A stretch of 64,000 bases of DNA. Origin: Aphelidium insulamus (lineage: Eukaryota > Aphelidiomycota > Aphelidea > Aphelidiaceae). Of this stretch, positions 1 to 9,354 are shown piece after piece. The position numbers and the translations under genes are program-made. Where the stretch lies: NCBI GenBank assembly GCA_036784855.1, contig JAZDSV010000044.1:1-64000 (forward strand), written 5' to 3'. The notes beneath the pieces are model-generated. The model had not been told where the DNA came from. It saw only the letters and a program-made list of their open reading frames with translations, and did no database searches. Every line of letters begins with the position of its first letter. The stretch's first letter is position 1.

Positions 1-453
1 AGCAAAGCCAAAGCTAAAGGTACTTGACTATGGAGAAAGCCCTCGAAAAATGCAGCAAACGCATTGTTGAAGAGGCAAAGCTAAAGAATGAGTGGCGGAC
101 GTTGTCAGCATACAAGAAGTATGTACAAATTGTGCATTGTGAATCAACGCCTGTCACTGCCATTACAGTGCAATGAACTCCGTGACAACGTGGATGAAGA
201 AGCCCGGCTCAATGTGGCAATATGGACGACTTCAGCATCAAGAACGCCAAGAACATTCCATTGTTGATATGTGAAGCAATCGCAGACAAGTGCGGATATC
301 CAAGTGATCAAGACAAGGACAATGTTAAGCGTAGAAAAATATCAACCGCAACTGCAATTCATGCAGCGTTTTTGTGAGTCGCTTTCTTCTGGTAGCTTGG
401 TTTTGAGACTACCAGTGCAACATTTTCTGTTGCGCCAAGTACAACTGCACACA
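1..453. other. No recognised gene; short unknown ORF
   Basis: The only uninterrupted reading frame is an unrecognised 48-codon ORF on the plus strand at 30-176, starting MEKALEKCSKRIVEEAK. It could be a gene edge or retroelement debris. Nothing else in this stretch could be assigned. Confidence 0.3.
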
Positions 454-1870
454 TTAGACGCAGATGTACCGGAAGACTTCAAGCGTTTGTTGCCAAAGCA
501 GCTGAGCCTGCTTATTTTTGTTCCAACACTTGTTGGACAAGTGCGCCTTTCCGCAGTGCTTACACACTGGACGTAGATCTGGATGCTTAATAAAGCATTC
601 ATCAGATTCATGGTTGGTGCGTTTACAATGAGCGCAGGCATTGCTGGCATCATTCACCTTACGCTTGTTGTTCAGATGAACCAACGCGTGTTTTTTTTGT
701 TGCTGTTTGCTTTTGGTTGTAGTGCCTTCTTAAGCGAGAAAGACAGAACTGTTTCGCACAGTAAGGCATAGTTGGTGACTAGAGCCGTTTGTCATCATCC
801 AAACGCGCGCCTCCGTGTTGTATTCCGGGATGGCGGTCACGTTTTGTCTTTCAAATAGCGAGCATTTCTGAACCACAGAAAATCCGTGTTTGCAGATCGC
901 TGCATCGTTAAATGTAACAGTTCCAACTGTCGAGTCGCCGATTCCCACACAGTGCCAGCCAACTGCAACCCTGGTGTGGCGTGGGGCGTTCTGGTATGAG
1001 GCGTATTGTGACTGTGTCAGGCGGGTATAAGTAGCACGGTTCCCACGACAAACCTGCAGTCAACCTATATTATTCAACGTTGTCTGCAGGTCGGTTCGCA
1101 CGTGCTACCCCTCCGCTCACCCGCTGACTTCGTCGCAAAGGTACAACATTGCAACATTAATAAAGTATTATTCAACGTTGTCTGCAGGTCGGTTCGCACG
1201 TGCTACCCCTCCGCTCACCCGCTGACTTCGTCGCAAAGGTCGGTTCGCACGTGCTACCCCTCCGCTCACCCGCTGACTTCGTCGCAAAGTGCCTACGGCC
1301 TTTGCTATATTAAACATCTGGTTCAAATTGTGAACCTGTGTAGTCATCGACGTTTTCATGTCAATAACCAGCTCGTAGATTGCCTGCATGCAAACTTGAA
1401 TACTCTGTGCGTCGTTGGCACGGTACTGTTGCTCAAGAGAGTCAATGACCTTCTTGGGACAGTGATAGTCCGAGTAGATGCTCTGGAACTCCGTCTCCAG
1501 ATTCTGGTGGATCACAATCAACACCAGTGCGCGAGTTGCAACACCAACGCTTCCAGACAAGTTGCTGTTGCTCATTCAATACGAGCGGATCACCGTTGTC
1601 AGTTGAGAACGTCACGACGTCGTCATCATTGGGGTCATGGACGGCGTTAAAGGGCTCAGGTACTTTTCCTGTCATGAACCCATTCACTTCACACGTAGTA
1701 AAGTAGTTGCCGATAAGCGAACGGAACATTGACCAGTTATGTCCGTTAAACTTTTCGGTGAGGTGGAGCTTGGAAGGGTCAACACGCGTGATGGAAGAGT
1801 TCATGTTTGAACAGTTGGTAGAGCTTGGTGCTGATAACGTATTAAAATATACGTAGAGTAGTAGTGTCAA
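454..1870 (-). pseudogene. Decayed Ty1/copia-type gag relic
   Basis: Pieces of a copia-like Gag are spread over several frames on the minus strand. The N-terminus (1442-1870) has 'LTEKFNGHNWSMFRSL', parallel to 'LSEKFDGKNWATFRPA' in the neighbouring element at 5.4 kb. A middle piece (1168-1575) contains 'CPKKVIDSLEQQYR', parallel to 'CPKAIIDALERQYR'. Another piece (730-948) contains 'YNTEARVWM'. The C-terminal part (454-684) carries two CCHC-like zinc knuckles, CAHCKRTNHESDEC and CKHCGKAHLSNKC. Frameshifts and a tandem 51-bp insertion at 1089-1288 break the frame, so it cannot encode a complete protein. The subfamily differs from the neighbour, being only moderately similar. Homology is seen directly by comparing the two copies; assignment to Ty1/copia rests on the neighbour's protease and reverse transcriptase. 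Confidence 0.8.
1089..1288. repeat. 51-bp direct repeats inside the gag relic
   Basis: Three copies of a 51-bp unit beginning ggtcggttcgcacgtgctac start at 1089, 1187 and 1238. Copies 2 and 3 are head to tail. Copies 1 and 2 are separated by about 47 bp that includes a repeated 'tattattcaacgttgtctgca' flank (split here: tattattcaacg / ttgtctgca). The array interrupts the Gag frame, so it arose after the element lost coding function. Confidence 0.9.
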
Positions 1871-1998
1871 TATATACTAGTTGAGAAGAAGTTGGTTATT
1901 TATTGATGCTAACATGCACGCCTTTTATAGCCGCGAGCGTCTATTCTATCCGAGGCATCAGATGTTGCTTGGCAGCGTCATTCGTCATTGGTAATGTT
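1838..1998 (-). mobile_element. LTR-like 5' end of the decayed element
   Basis: Read on the minus strand, this stretch has a TATA-like tataaaagg, an aataaa and then, just before the gag start, 'cgttatcagcacca'. The last string is the same presumptive primer-binding site as in the neighbouring element (5459-5472), consistent with an LTR/leader of a second copia subfamily. The outer border is not defined because the RT-coding copy ends abruptly against it near 2000. A related fragment lies at about 8910-8955. Confidence 0.55.
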
Positions 1999-2000
1999 GC

Positions 2001-3680
2001 TCAGTAATTTGGTATTCCTGGCAACATACTTTGACCAATCGGACTGACTGTGAGTGACTGTTGCATTGTGTATTCCAACAATTTCATCATCTCAGTTTCA
2101 TTATTATAGGCAGGATCATTGTCCGCCGGCACACGTTTGACCAGACGTTGTCCAACAACTATGGGAGTATCAACTGACTTACATTGATTCATGTTGAACT
2201 TTGTCAGCATTTCATTGATGTACTTTTCTTGGCTAAGTGTGATTGTGCGATTCTCTCGGTCACGTTTAATTTCAATACCAAGTATATATTGAAGTTTGCC
2301 AATATCACGGATTTTAAACCGTTTAACAAAATCAGCTTTTAAATTTGCAATTTCTGTAACTGAATTGCCAAATATAGCTAGGTCGTCCACATAAACCGCA
2401 ATAATTATAATGACGCTGTTACGTTGACGAATGTAAATTGCGTAATCGGACTGGCACTGTTTAAAGTTCAAAGATTGTAAGAACTCGTGCAGCTGATTGT
2501 TCCATTGTCTTGGCGATTGTTTCAGGCCGTATAGACTTCGAATTAATTTACAGACTTTGTCTGGATGTTGTTCATCAACGAAACCCTCTGGCTGCTGCAT
2601 ATAGATCTCCTCATCAAGTTTTCCGTAGAGGAATGCAGTAACTATATCAAGCTGTTCCATTTCCCAGTCATGATATGCAGCCATGGCTAAAAGCATGCGC
2701 AATGAATTGTATTTCACAACAGGCGCAAAGGTTTCTTCATAGTCAATCCCTTTAATCTGGGAAAAGCCTTTTGCTACAAGTCTGCATTTATATCTCTCAA
2801 TGTTTCCATTGGAGTCATGCTTTAATTTAAAGACCCATTTGCTTTTAATAGGTTTTCTCCCTTTTGGTAAATCAGTAAGAATCCATGTCTTATTTTCTGA
2901 TAGCGAATCTATCTCAGATTGCAGTGCTTCTTTCCACTTCAACCATTGCTCAGATTTTCTAGCTTCATTGATGCTAGTGGGCTCTTTAACATTCTCATTT
3001 ACGAGTAGAAGTTTTTCGCTTAAGAAGCCTTGACCGGATGAAATACTATTAGTATCCTCATTGTCGGTGTCATAATGAGTGTCTAACTGAGTATTATCAG
3101 TGTCTGTATCAGTGATAGTGTCCTCAGGATTCGTATCACTTTCTGTTATCTGATCATTGTCAATTTCATTTCCAGAAAATTCTGAATATACATCCTCATC
3201 TTCGGAAGGAATATAATCCAAATCATTGTAGTCATCTGGTTCCATGACATCATCTAGCGTTGTAGTGATGTCTGATGAATCTTCCATTATCGTAGAATAT
3301 TTCCTTTTTGCATTCCCTTCTAATCGAGACCCGGAAGAGGCGAGATTATCAGTGGAAATATGTGGATCACTAACTACATCCATGGAAGAATTATCATCAG
3401 TGGCAATACGAAGGTCAGCCTCATCGTAGGAGGGAAGAAAGAGAGGAACACGCTCATCGAAAATAGCATTTCGTGCCAAAATGATGCGTCGATGTTGAAT
3501 GCTCCAGATCCGATACGCTTTTGACGATTGGTCGTACCCAACAAATATGCCTTCGTTACACTTAGATTGTAACTTCGACTGTCGATACGCATCGGAATTA
3601 TGGGCATACACTTTACATCCAAAAACTTTCATATTGGAAAGATTAGGTTTCGAACCCGTCCACACTTCCCAAGGCGTCAT
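2001..3680 (-). pseudogene. Copia pol 3' part: integrase C-terminus and reverse transcriptase
   Basis: This open frame of about 559 codons begins in the post-catalytic integrase region ('TPWEVWTGSKPNL'), passes a long acidic S/D/T-rich linker, and enters a copia-type reverse transcriptase. Landmarks are 'KSKWVFKLK', 'RLVAKGFSQ', 'PVVKYNSLRMLLA', 'MDVKTAFL'-like 'LDIVTAFLYG' and the catalytic 'YVDDLAIFG'. The frame ends shortly after 'CKSVDTPI', where the RNase H connection should start, so RNase H is missing or frameshifted. Copia pol is normally one polyprotein; here it is out of frame with the upstream gag-int ORF. In another frame the sequence upstream of the TPWEVW motif reads 'LWAEAATTATFLINRSS', typical copia integrase, so the two halves were once continuous. 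Confidence 0.88.
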
Positions 3681-3712
3681 TGTGGCAATGCCTTTGATAC
3701 TGGAACGATTGA

Positions 3713-5428
3713 TTAAAAATGTTGCAGTCGTTGCTGCCTCCGCCCATAATTCAAGAGAGCAGTGTAACGACTTGCGTCATCCACAAAGATTGCAAAATAT
3801 CGCGCGCCACCCACAGAAACCGGTTCAATTGGCCCAACAACATCGCTATGGATGAGTTCACCTATCTGGGTTTTATGTGGCGTTTGACTCGATCCAAAAT
3901 GGGCGCGATGAATTTTTCCCTTCATACAACCTTCACAGTATTTTACTGTTGCATCGTGAGGTAGCTGCGCTCCGGTAAACATATTATGTTTGATTAACCG
4001 CTTCAAGCTGCTAGCACCGATGTGTCCTAATCGTTGATGCCAAAGTTCAGTAGCGTCCAGCTCTGTGTAGAGAAATTGCTGGCTGCTAACTAAAGCAGTA
4101 TTTGGCTCATTATTATAAAACGTATACAGACCATCTTCTTTAGAAGCAGTAAGTATATGTTTGTTGTCAAGAGTAACAATGCACTTGGAGTTTTCAAATG
4201 TAACACTGTACCCATCAGCAGTCAGTTGCCCTACTGATATCAAATTGAAAGCAATATCAGGAAGGTACAAAACATTTGTCAAATAGAAAGCATTGTCTCC
4301 ATTAACTAGTTTGATTGTTCCTTCACCAGCAACTGTCACTTTTGCGTTATTGCCAACTGTTACTGATTGTTTCTCTGCATCTTTGTCATACAGGTGAAAT
4401 TTGCTAAACAGCTGAGTACAACGTACAATGTGACTGGATGCGCCTGAGTCAATGATCAGTTTCTGCGGCACCTTATCCTTGTAGTGTACTAGGGCGACAG
4501 CCGCTTTGTTTCTGATCTGTTTGTTCCCAAATTTAGGGCGCTTAGCAACAGTACGTTGACTGAAACATTTTTCGCTTAAATGCGGCTTGCCACAATGTTT
4601 GCACGTTGGTTTCAAACTGGGGTTCTTCTCAAAACATTCGGCTTCAGTATGATTTGCTTTACCGCAGTAACCACATTGGATACCCGAATTGTTGTGGCGC
4701 TTGCGCTTGTGGACTAGCGCAGATTGCGTCGTAGAAGGTTCGTTGCCTTTCTTCTTTGGAGTGCACTGTTTGTGCAACGCAACTGTCAAGACTTTGTCGC
4801 AGAGAGCTGAGTAATCCTCCGTATAGAGATCGCTCTGAAGCCACATTCGAGCTTCAACATTGTAACTATCCAACTCTTCAAGTCGCGTCAACAGAATGCT
4901 ACAGCGCAGCGTTTCTGTAATGTGCTGACCACTTGCATCAAGATCGCTGAATAGTTGTTTCAGGACATCAACTTGCAGTAGTAGCGGCTTGCTGGAGTCG
5001 ATGGCGAAGTCCATCAACTTTTTCCAGCGTGTGTGGATTGATTGTTTATCCTTCGAGCGATATTGACGCTCGAGCGCATCAATGATTGCCTTCGGACAAG
5101 AATATTCAACAAAGCGATTCTGGATGCTTTGTTCCAGGTTTGTGCGAATGGTAATAACCATATCAGCACGAGCTTTGGACCACTTGTCCCAAATTTTTTG
5201 CTGATCATTGTCTAGCATGATAACATTGCCGTCATCATCATGAAAAGTTGGGTCATCGTTGGAGTCGTACGTTACATTGAACGGTTCCTTTTTTTTTCCA
5301 TTGATAAACTCATTCATTCCGGACCCAGCAGAGATGAAGAAGGGCTTCAGTGCTGGACGGAATGTTGCCCAATTTTTACCGTCAAATTTTTCGGACAGTT
5401 CCATCTTGGTGTAGTTGGTCTTTGTCAT
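3713..5428 (-). pseudogene. Copia gag-protease-integrase 5' part
   Basis: The likely initiator ATG is at 5428 (MTKTNYTKMELSEK); the open frame itself extends back into the LTR. Recognisable in order are the Gag core, two zinc knuckles (CGYCGKANHTEAEC and CKHCGKPHLSEKC), an aspartic protease active site 'LIIDSGASSHIV', and the GAG-pre-integrase H-H-C-C zinc finger ('LWHQRLGHIG' through 'CEGCMKGK'). The start of the integrase core follows ('HSDVVGPI', 'FVDDASRY'). The frame then hits a stop after 'TALLNYG', where about 100 residues bearing the remaining catalytic D and E are deleted. Usual copia integrases carry D-D-E over about 100-120 residues, so this copy cannot make a working integrase. 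Confidence 0.9.
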
Positions 5429-5471
5429 GGTACTCAATTGCGTAGGTTTATGAGCGTTGGTGCTGATAACG

Positions 5472-5709
5472 TGTTCAAAGGTCACGTAAAATTAGTGAGT
5501 GTGAGAAAAGTAAGAGTAAATCTTATCTATTTTGTGTGCGTGCATGTCACCTTTTATAGCAAAAACGCCAGATTTTACTGACGATTTATGTGAGCCAATC
5601 ATTTAGATCACATGATCGTCAGGGGGACGCCACACATGTCACAAGTGACATATTATTTCATGTACTGTTTTATGTACGATGAACGGCGTATGCGTTGCAT
5701 ATTCCAACA
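5472..5709 (-). mobile_element. 5' LTR of the copia element (238 bp)
   Basis: Bounded by the short terminal inverted repeat tgtt...aaca. A TATA box (tataaaag on the minus strand, 5551-5560) lies inside. The inner border abuts 'cgttatcagcacca', the presumptive primer-binding site, immediately upstream of gag. The outer half is nearly identical to the solo LTR at 6640-6818, sharing tcagggggacgccacacatg. Confidence 0.8.
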
Positions 5710-6639
5710 TGTGCTTGTGCCAGTGCCAATGCCTGCGCTAGACATGCCTCTGGTGTTGCCAATGCTGCTGGTTCTGTGGCTGTTGTTGCGGTAGTAAGCT
5801 GGTGCTGTTCCTCCACTAATGCTAGAACATCGACGAGGACCCTTCGAGTACATGGTCATGCAAGAATAAACAGCCAACCTTTATCCATTTAATATATGTT
5901 CACGCACATATGCTCCTACTGAGATCGTTACCTTATCACCAGTGGATGTGATTATCCCAGTATGTATAAAGGTAAAGCTTTCTGTTTCGCAAATAGGTGC
6001 AAAGTACCACTACATGTCACGACAAATCCATCGAGTACACAAGCATGCGAGTGAATTAAACTGTGAATGCGTGAAAATGAAAACCAATGGAGGAGTTGGG
6101 GCGGGAGACCCGCCGTAGTACGCGGTCTGCGCGACTGTGAACCGGGAGAGATATATAGAGGCTAAAAACCTGTCTTCCAGGCGCGGTCACGTCGCTGCGA
6201 ACTGAGGCGTTGATTGGCTGATCACTCTGACGACAAATCCGCGATATGTGAGTTAGTTCATCCAATTAATAAAACCACGAATTTCGTTGATATCAACCGT
6301 TTTGAGAAATCCGCTGCAAAACCACGCAGAAATCAGCGAAATTGAGGCACATATCGCTGATATTTGCTGCTAGCGGCAAGGTCAGGGTTGGCACACAAAA
6401 CAACGGGTTGGGCACCCCAATCCCGCGATATAGCGCGTTGTTATATCATTTTATTTGAAACGCACAATATTTGTGTTGGCGAGAATAAATGAAGCGTTTT
6501 GACTAGTTTTCCCACTCTCTAGAGTTGTTAACGGTTCAACTCGGTTCGTGATCGGTTTGCTCACGGTCTCGAGCAGAACCGGTTGCTCGGCTTGCACTGA
6601 CCTGAACCGAGCTGAACCATTCAATATTGCATCCAATAT
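5710..6639. other. Intergenic DNA between two LTRs
   Basis: No credible coding frame. It contains an 8-bp inverted repeat (atcagcga at about 6332 and tcgctgat at about 6355) and a run of partly repeated gaaccg/cggttc motifs at 6535-6620. Nothing else is recognisable. Confidence 0.4.
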
Positions 6640-6818
6640 TGTTCAAAGGTCAAAATGCGTGAGTTTGACAAGAGTAAGCCAGAACGCCAGATTTAACTGA
6701 TGTACGCCAGATTAATGTGAGCCATATGTCAGGGGGACGCCACACATGTCATGAGTGACATATTATATCATGCACTGTTTATGTAAGATGAACGGCGTAT
6801 GCATTGCATATTTCAACA
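6640..6818 (-). mobile_element. Solo LTR, copia family
   Basis: It starts tgttcaaaggtca and ends tttcaaca, the same termini as the LTR at 5472-5709, and is collinear with it over tcagggggacgccacacatg and gatgaacggcgtatgc. It is about 60 bp shorter through internal deletions, including the TATA region. No flanking target-site duplication is visible (aatat before, ggtca after), so it is an old or rearranged solo LTR. Confidence 0.75.
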
Positions 6819-7040
6819 GGTCAAACATTGCGCAGATATGCATGCGTATAAAAGGTATAAAAGGTGCAAAGGTGAAATAGAACTTTTTTTTCAACTTCAA
6901 CTTTTCAAGCGTGTATAAACCTACGTTTCAAACATGCATTCACTTCAATAAATGCACTCCCCTGAAACCCTGTTGAAGGATGCACAATGAGTTTTATTAT
7001 TGCAACTGACACTCTTTTCAACTAACCACAATGAATGTGT
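6819..7040. other. Intergenic, promoter/LTR-like debris
   Basis: Contains gcgtataaaaggtataaaag (about 6845) and an aataaa. This resembles the TATA segment of the nearby LTRs but has no complete LTR borders. No coding frame. Confidence 0.35.
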
Positions 7041-8445
7041 TCATTGTTTAGCATTCTCGCGGAAAAAGGATCTCTCCAAATTCGAGTGAAATACATATCG
7101 GCGTGCACCATTATCAGAGAGGATATATTTGGCGACCAATTTGTCGATCAGGTTCACTACAACCGGCCACTGGGCATCTTTGTATCGCGCACAAAAATCT
7201 TGAGCATCAAAGGCCACTCCTGAACTAGCAACTGCCATAATCCGATCCATAACAATCTTGTCATTCGGTGACACTTTAGGAATCCTCTTTGACACATCGT
7301 TGAACAGGGACGCTTTCAAATCTTAAAAGAGTTAGACACCATATACAACAAAATAAGAGAAACATACCTTCAAACGAGACACCCATCTTGACTTCCCGAG
7401 CTACTTCATCCAGTTTTACAAAGCGGCCGCCAACCAACTCAAACAAGCGAAGATACAGCGAGCCGACTGTTGAATCAATGGTATCAGTCACGCCACGCTT
7501 TAGGAAGTGCTCAAAGACTTCTTTCCGATTGATATCACCAATACGAAAGGCCTTTCCACGCGAGAACGAGCTACAACCTATAACGTTAGTTAAACATCTC
7601 ACAAAAAAATTGATGCTTACTTTCAAGTTGAGTGGGCGCTAGACCATCTGACGACACAAAGATAGTTATGAACGCACGGTCGTCAACCGCATCTTTGGCT
7701 CCTTCCTGAAGAACTTCAAGGATCTCAGGATCCTTCTCAGCAAGATAATTCACATTATCAAACACAATCACTGGCATCTTGCCAAACTTCTTCTTGTACC
7801 AAGCAGCGGTTTTCTTAAACTGCGAGTACACGCCATACCATCCCTTTTCCGAATTAGAACGAAAGCTGAATCCAGTAGCAGAAGCAAACGCTTCATCGAA
7901 GTCTCTTTATCATTGGGGACATTCACGTAAATCACGCCTCCGCCGACGTGCCGAGCAACTTTCTTGATCATCGTAGTTTTCCCAGTGCCATGTTCACCAG
8001 AAATAACATAGTATGGCGATCTTTTTTCACGAGGCTGTGGCGACAGCATACGCGTCAAATCGACTACAAGCGAGGGGCGATCGACAATCTCAGAGTGCTC
8101 AATTTTAATCGCAGGGCGTGATCCCGACTCCAGCGTCTTCTTAAGCTTCCGGTCATCGCTGTATGTAATGTAAGAGGCATATGCGTATTGACTACCATAT
8201 AGTCCGCCGACTCCAAGAATAAGCTTGGTTCCCAGCCACATTCTTCCTTTACGGTTGACGAAATCGAGCCAATCATTGGAAGCGCCAGCCGGTGCAGGAT
8301 TCGACGTTGTCGACGGTAGCAAACGAGCAGCACTACCGGAGTACGGGCACGAGATGAAGAGTCCTCGACGGGCAATCTAGAGATATTTAGCATGCCGCAA
8401 CCATAACGACAATACCTTTGGCGTGCGCGAGAAAATGGTATTCAT
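7041..8445 (-). CDS. P-loop NTPase, mitochondrial-targeted, one-base frameshift
   Basis: Exons on the minus strand are 8416-8445, 7621-8376, 7368-7577 and 7041-7321, with introns of 39, 43 and 46 bp. The start MNTIFSRTPK joins an Arg-rich, acid-poor stretch that looks like a mitochondrial presequence, followed by a hydrophobic segment ('L ILGVGGLYGSQYAY'). The NTPase core has Walker A GEHGTGKTT and Walker B 'PVIVFDNV', then a sensor-like 'FVSSDG' and a C-terminal helical region ('YLRLFELVGGRFVKLDEVA'). This layout matches the archaeal-type (ATPase_2-like) P-loop family that I recall as expanded in Rhizophagus and relatives; its function is unknown. The frame is broken by one missing base within 7899-7907, after 'VPNDK', and resumes as 'DFDEAFASATGF'. 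With one base added the protein would be about 425 residues. Either a recent pseudogene or an assembly indel. Confidence 0.75.
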
Positions 8446-8564
8446 TTTTTTCTTAACTCGAGAAAACGATTCCAATCTCAAATCATCCGAAGCCGTAGGT
8501 TATATTCTGAGCGTCGCGTCTAGAGTATCTGAAAACTATGAAAATAGACATTAAAAACGTCATT

Positions 8565-8640
8565 TCCAATACAAGGCGACAGGACATTTCCAATAAAAGG
8601 CTATAAAAGGCGAAACACGCACACACAAAATAAATCTTGG
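8565..8640 (+). mobile_element. LTR fragment
   Basis: The string gctataaaaggcgaaacacg followed by cacacaaaataaatct parallels the TATA/R region of the 5472-5709 LTR, read on its minus strand (gctataaaaggtgacatgca then cgcacacaaaatagat). It sits upstream of an ORF fragment at 8636-8767. Orientation is opposite to the main element. Confidence 0.5.
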
Positions 8641-8767
8641 ACTGGCTAACGATCATGCCTGTGTCTTGCTGATCGACGAACTCAACAAAAATGTATATCG
8701 ACTAGTTCATAAAACCGCAGGCAAGCCCGATGAAGTATATGTATATCAAGCGCTAAATATTTAATTC
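8636..8767 (+). pseudogene. Unidentified coding fragment
   Basis: An open frame reads 'LGLANDHACVLLIDELNKN' and continues to 'VYVYQALNI' before a stop. There is no in-frame ATG. The hydrophobic strand ending in D-E-L resembles a Walker B segment, but that is only suggestive. It is not part of the NTPase gene, which is on the other strand, and may be a captured or decayed gene piece between LTR fragments. Confidence 0.25.
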
Positions 8768-8879
8768 ATGTGACCAATGAAAGTTATGGTGCAGTTCTCA
8801 TTCCAGCGAAATTTTACTGAAAGACACTGTAGGGACTTAGCGATGTGTGCGTACACTGATTGGAAATTGGCCTCTGAAA

Positions 8880-9090
8880 TTTACCAGAATAAACGTTGAG
8901 ATGTAATCAACGTCTATAAACAAGTTGGTTGTTTTGCTAACATGCGTCTTTTGTAGCCGCAAAAATTTTCGACGAGCCAAATTCAAAGTGCCAAAAGTGC
9001 ACAGAATATCCAAGTTGCATGCAGGCAATCTACGAGCTCGTTATCCACATGAAAACGTTGATGACTACACAGGTTTACAATCTGCCAAAT
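8880..9090 (+). mobile_element. Rearranged relic of the second copia subfamily
   Basis: The part at about 8910-8955 matches the LTR at 1880-1940 (aagttggttgtttt, gctaacatgc, cttttgtagccgc). The part at 8994-9080 matches the Gag-coding segment around 1330-1410 in the reverse orientation (gcatgcaggcaatctacgag, acatgaaaacg, atgactacacaggtt). LTR and gag pieces lie in opposite relative orientation to the source copy, so the relic is inverted or chimeric. A one-base deletion breaks the Gag frame. Confidence 0.7.
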
Positions 9091-9354
9091 ACTCACAATT
9101 CTTACTTCATACTTCATACTTCATTCGAAAGTACACACGCGATCAAGTTGACGAAGAAGTGTTAGTTTAGTTCATCATACAGACACACGGTCATAGTTTT
9201 CAGATAACGCCCCAAAGGACTTTATTACTTACGTGAGCACGACTTTGAAGCTCAAATAAAGGCATGCAATTATTGCTATTTATTTATGCTATATTGGAAC
9301 CATCACTGAGTCTCGTGGCGCATTCTGGACATTCAGGCGTATGCGATTTCCGTA

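Larger units (their letters stand above)
2001..5709 (-). mobile_element. Ty1/copia LTR retrotransposon, deleted and 3'-truncated
   Basis: In minus-strand order: 5' LTR (5472-5709), presumptive primer-binding site, then a gag-protease-integrase frame, then a reverse-transcriptase frame. Domain order Gag-PR-IN-RT is diagnostic of Ty1/copia. The integrase core has lost a central segment near 3735. RNase H is degenerate or absent, and the 3' end runs into the LTR of another element near 2000. No 3' LTR matching the 5' LTR was found next to it. The copy is therefore non-autonomous. Confidence 0.9.

Noticed and set aside
1102-1650. 182-codon plus-strand ORF
   Set aside because: It is the complement of the gag relic and its 51-bp repeats; no independent protein features.
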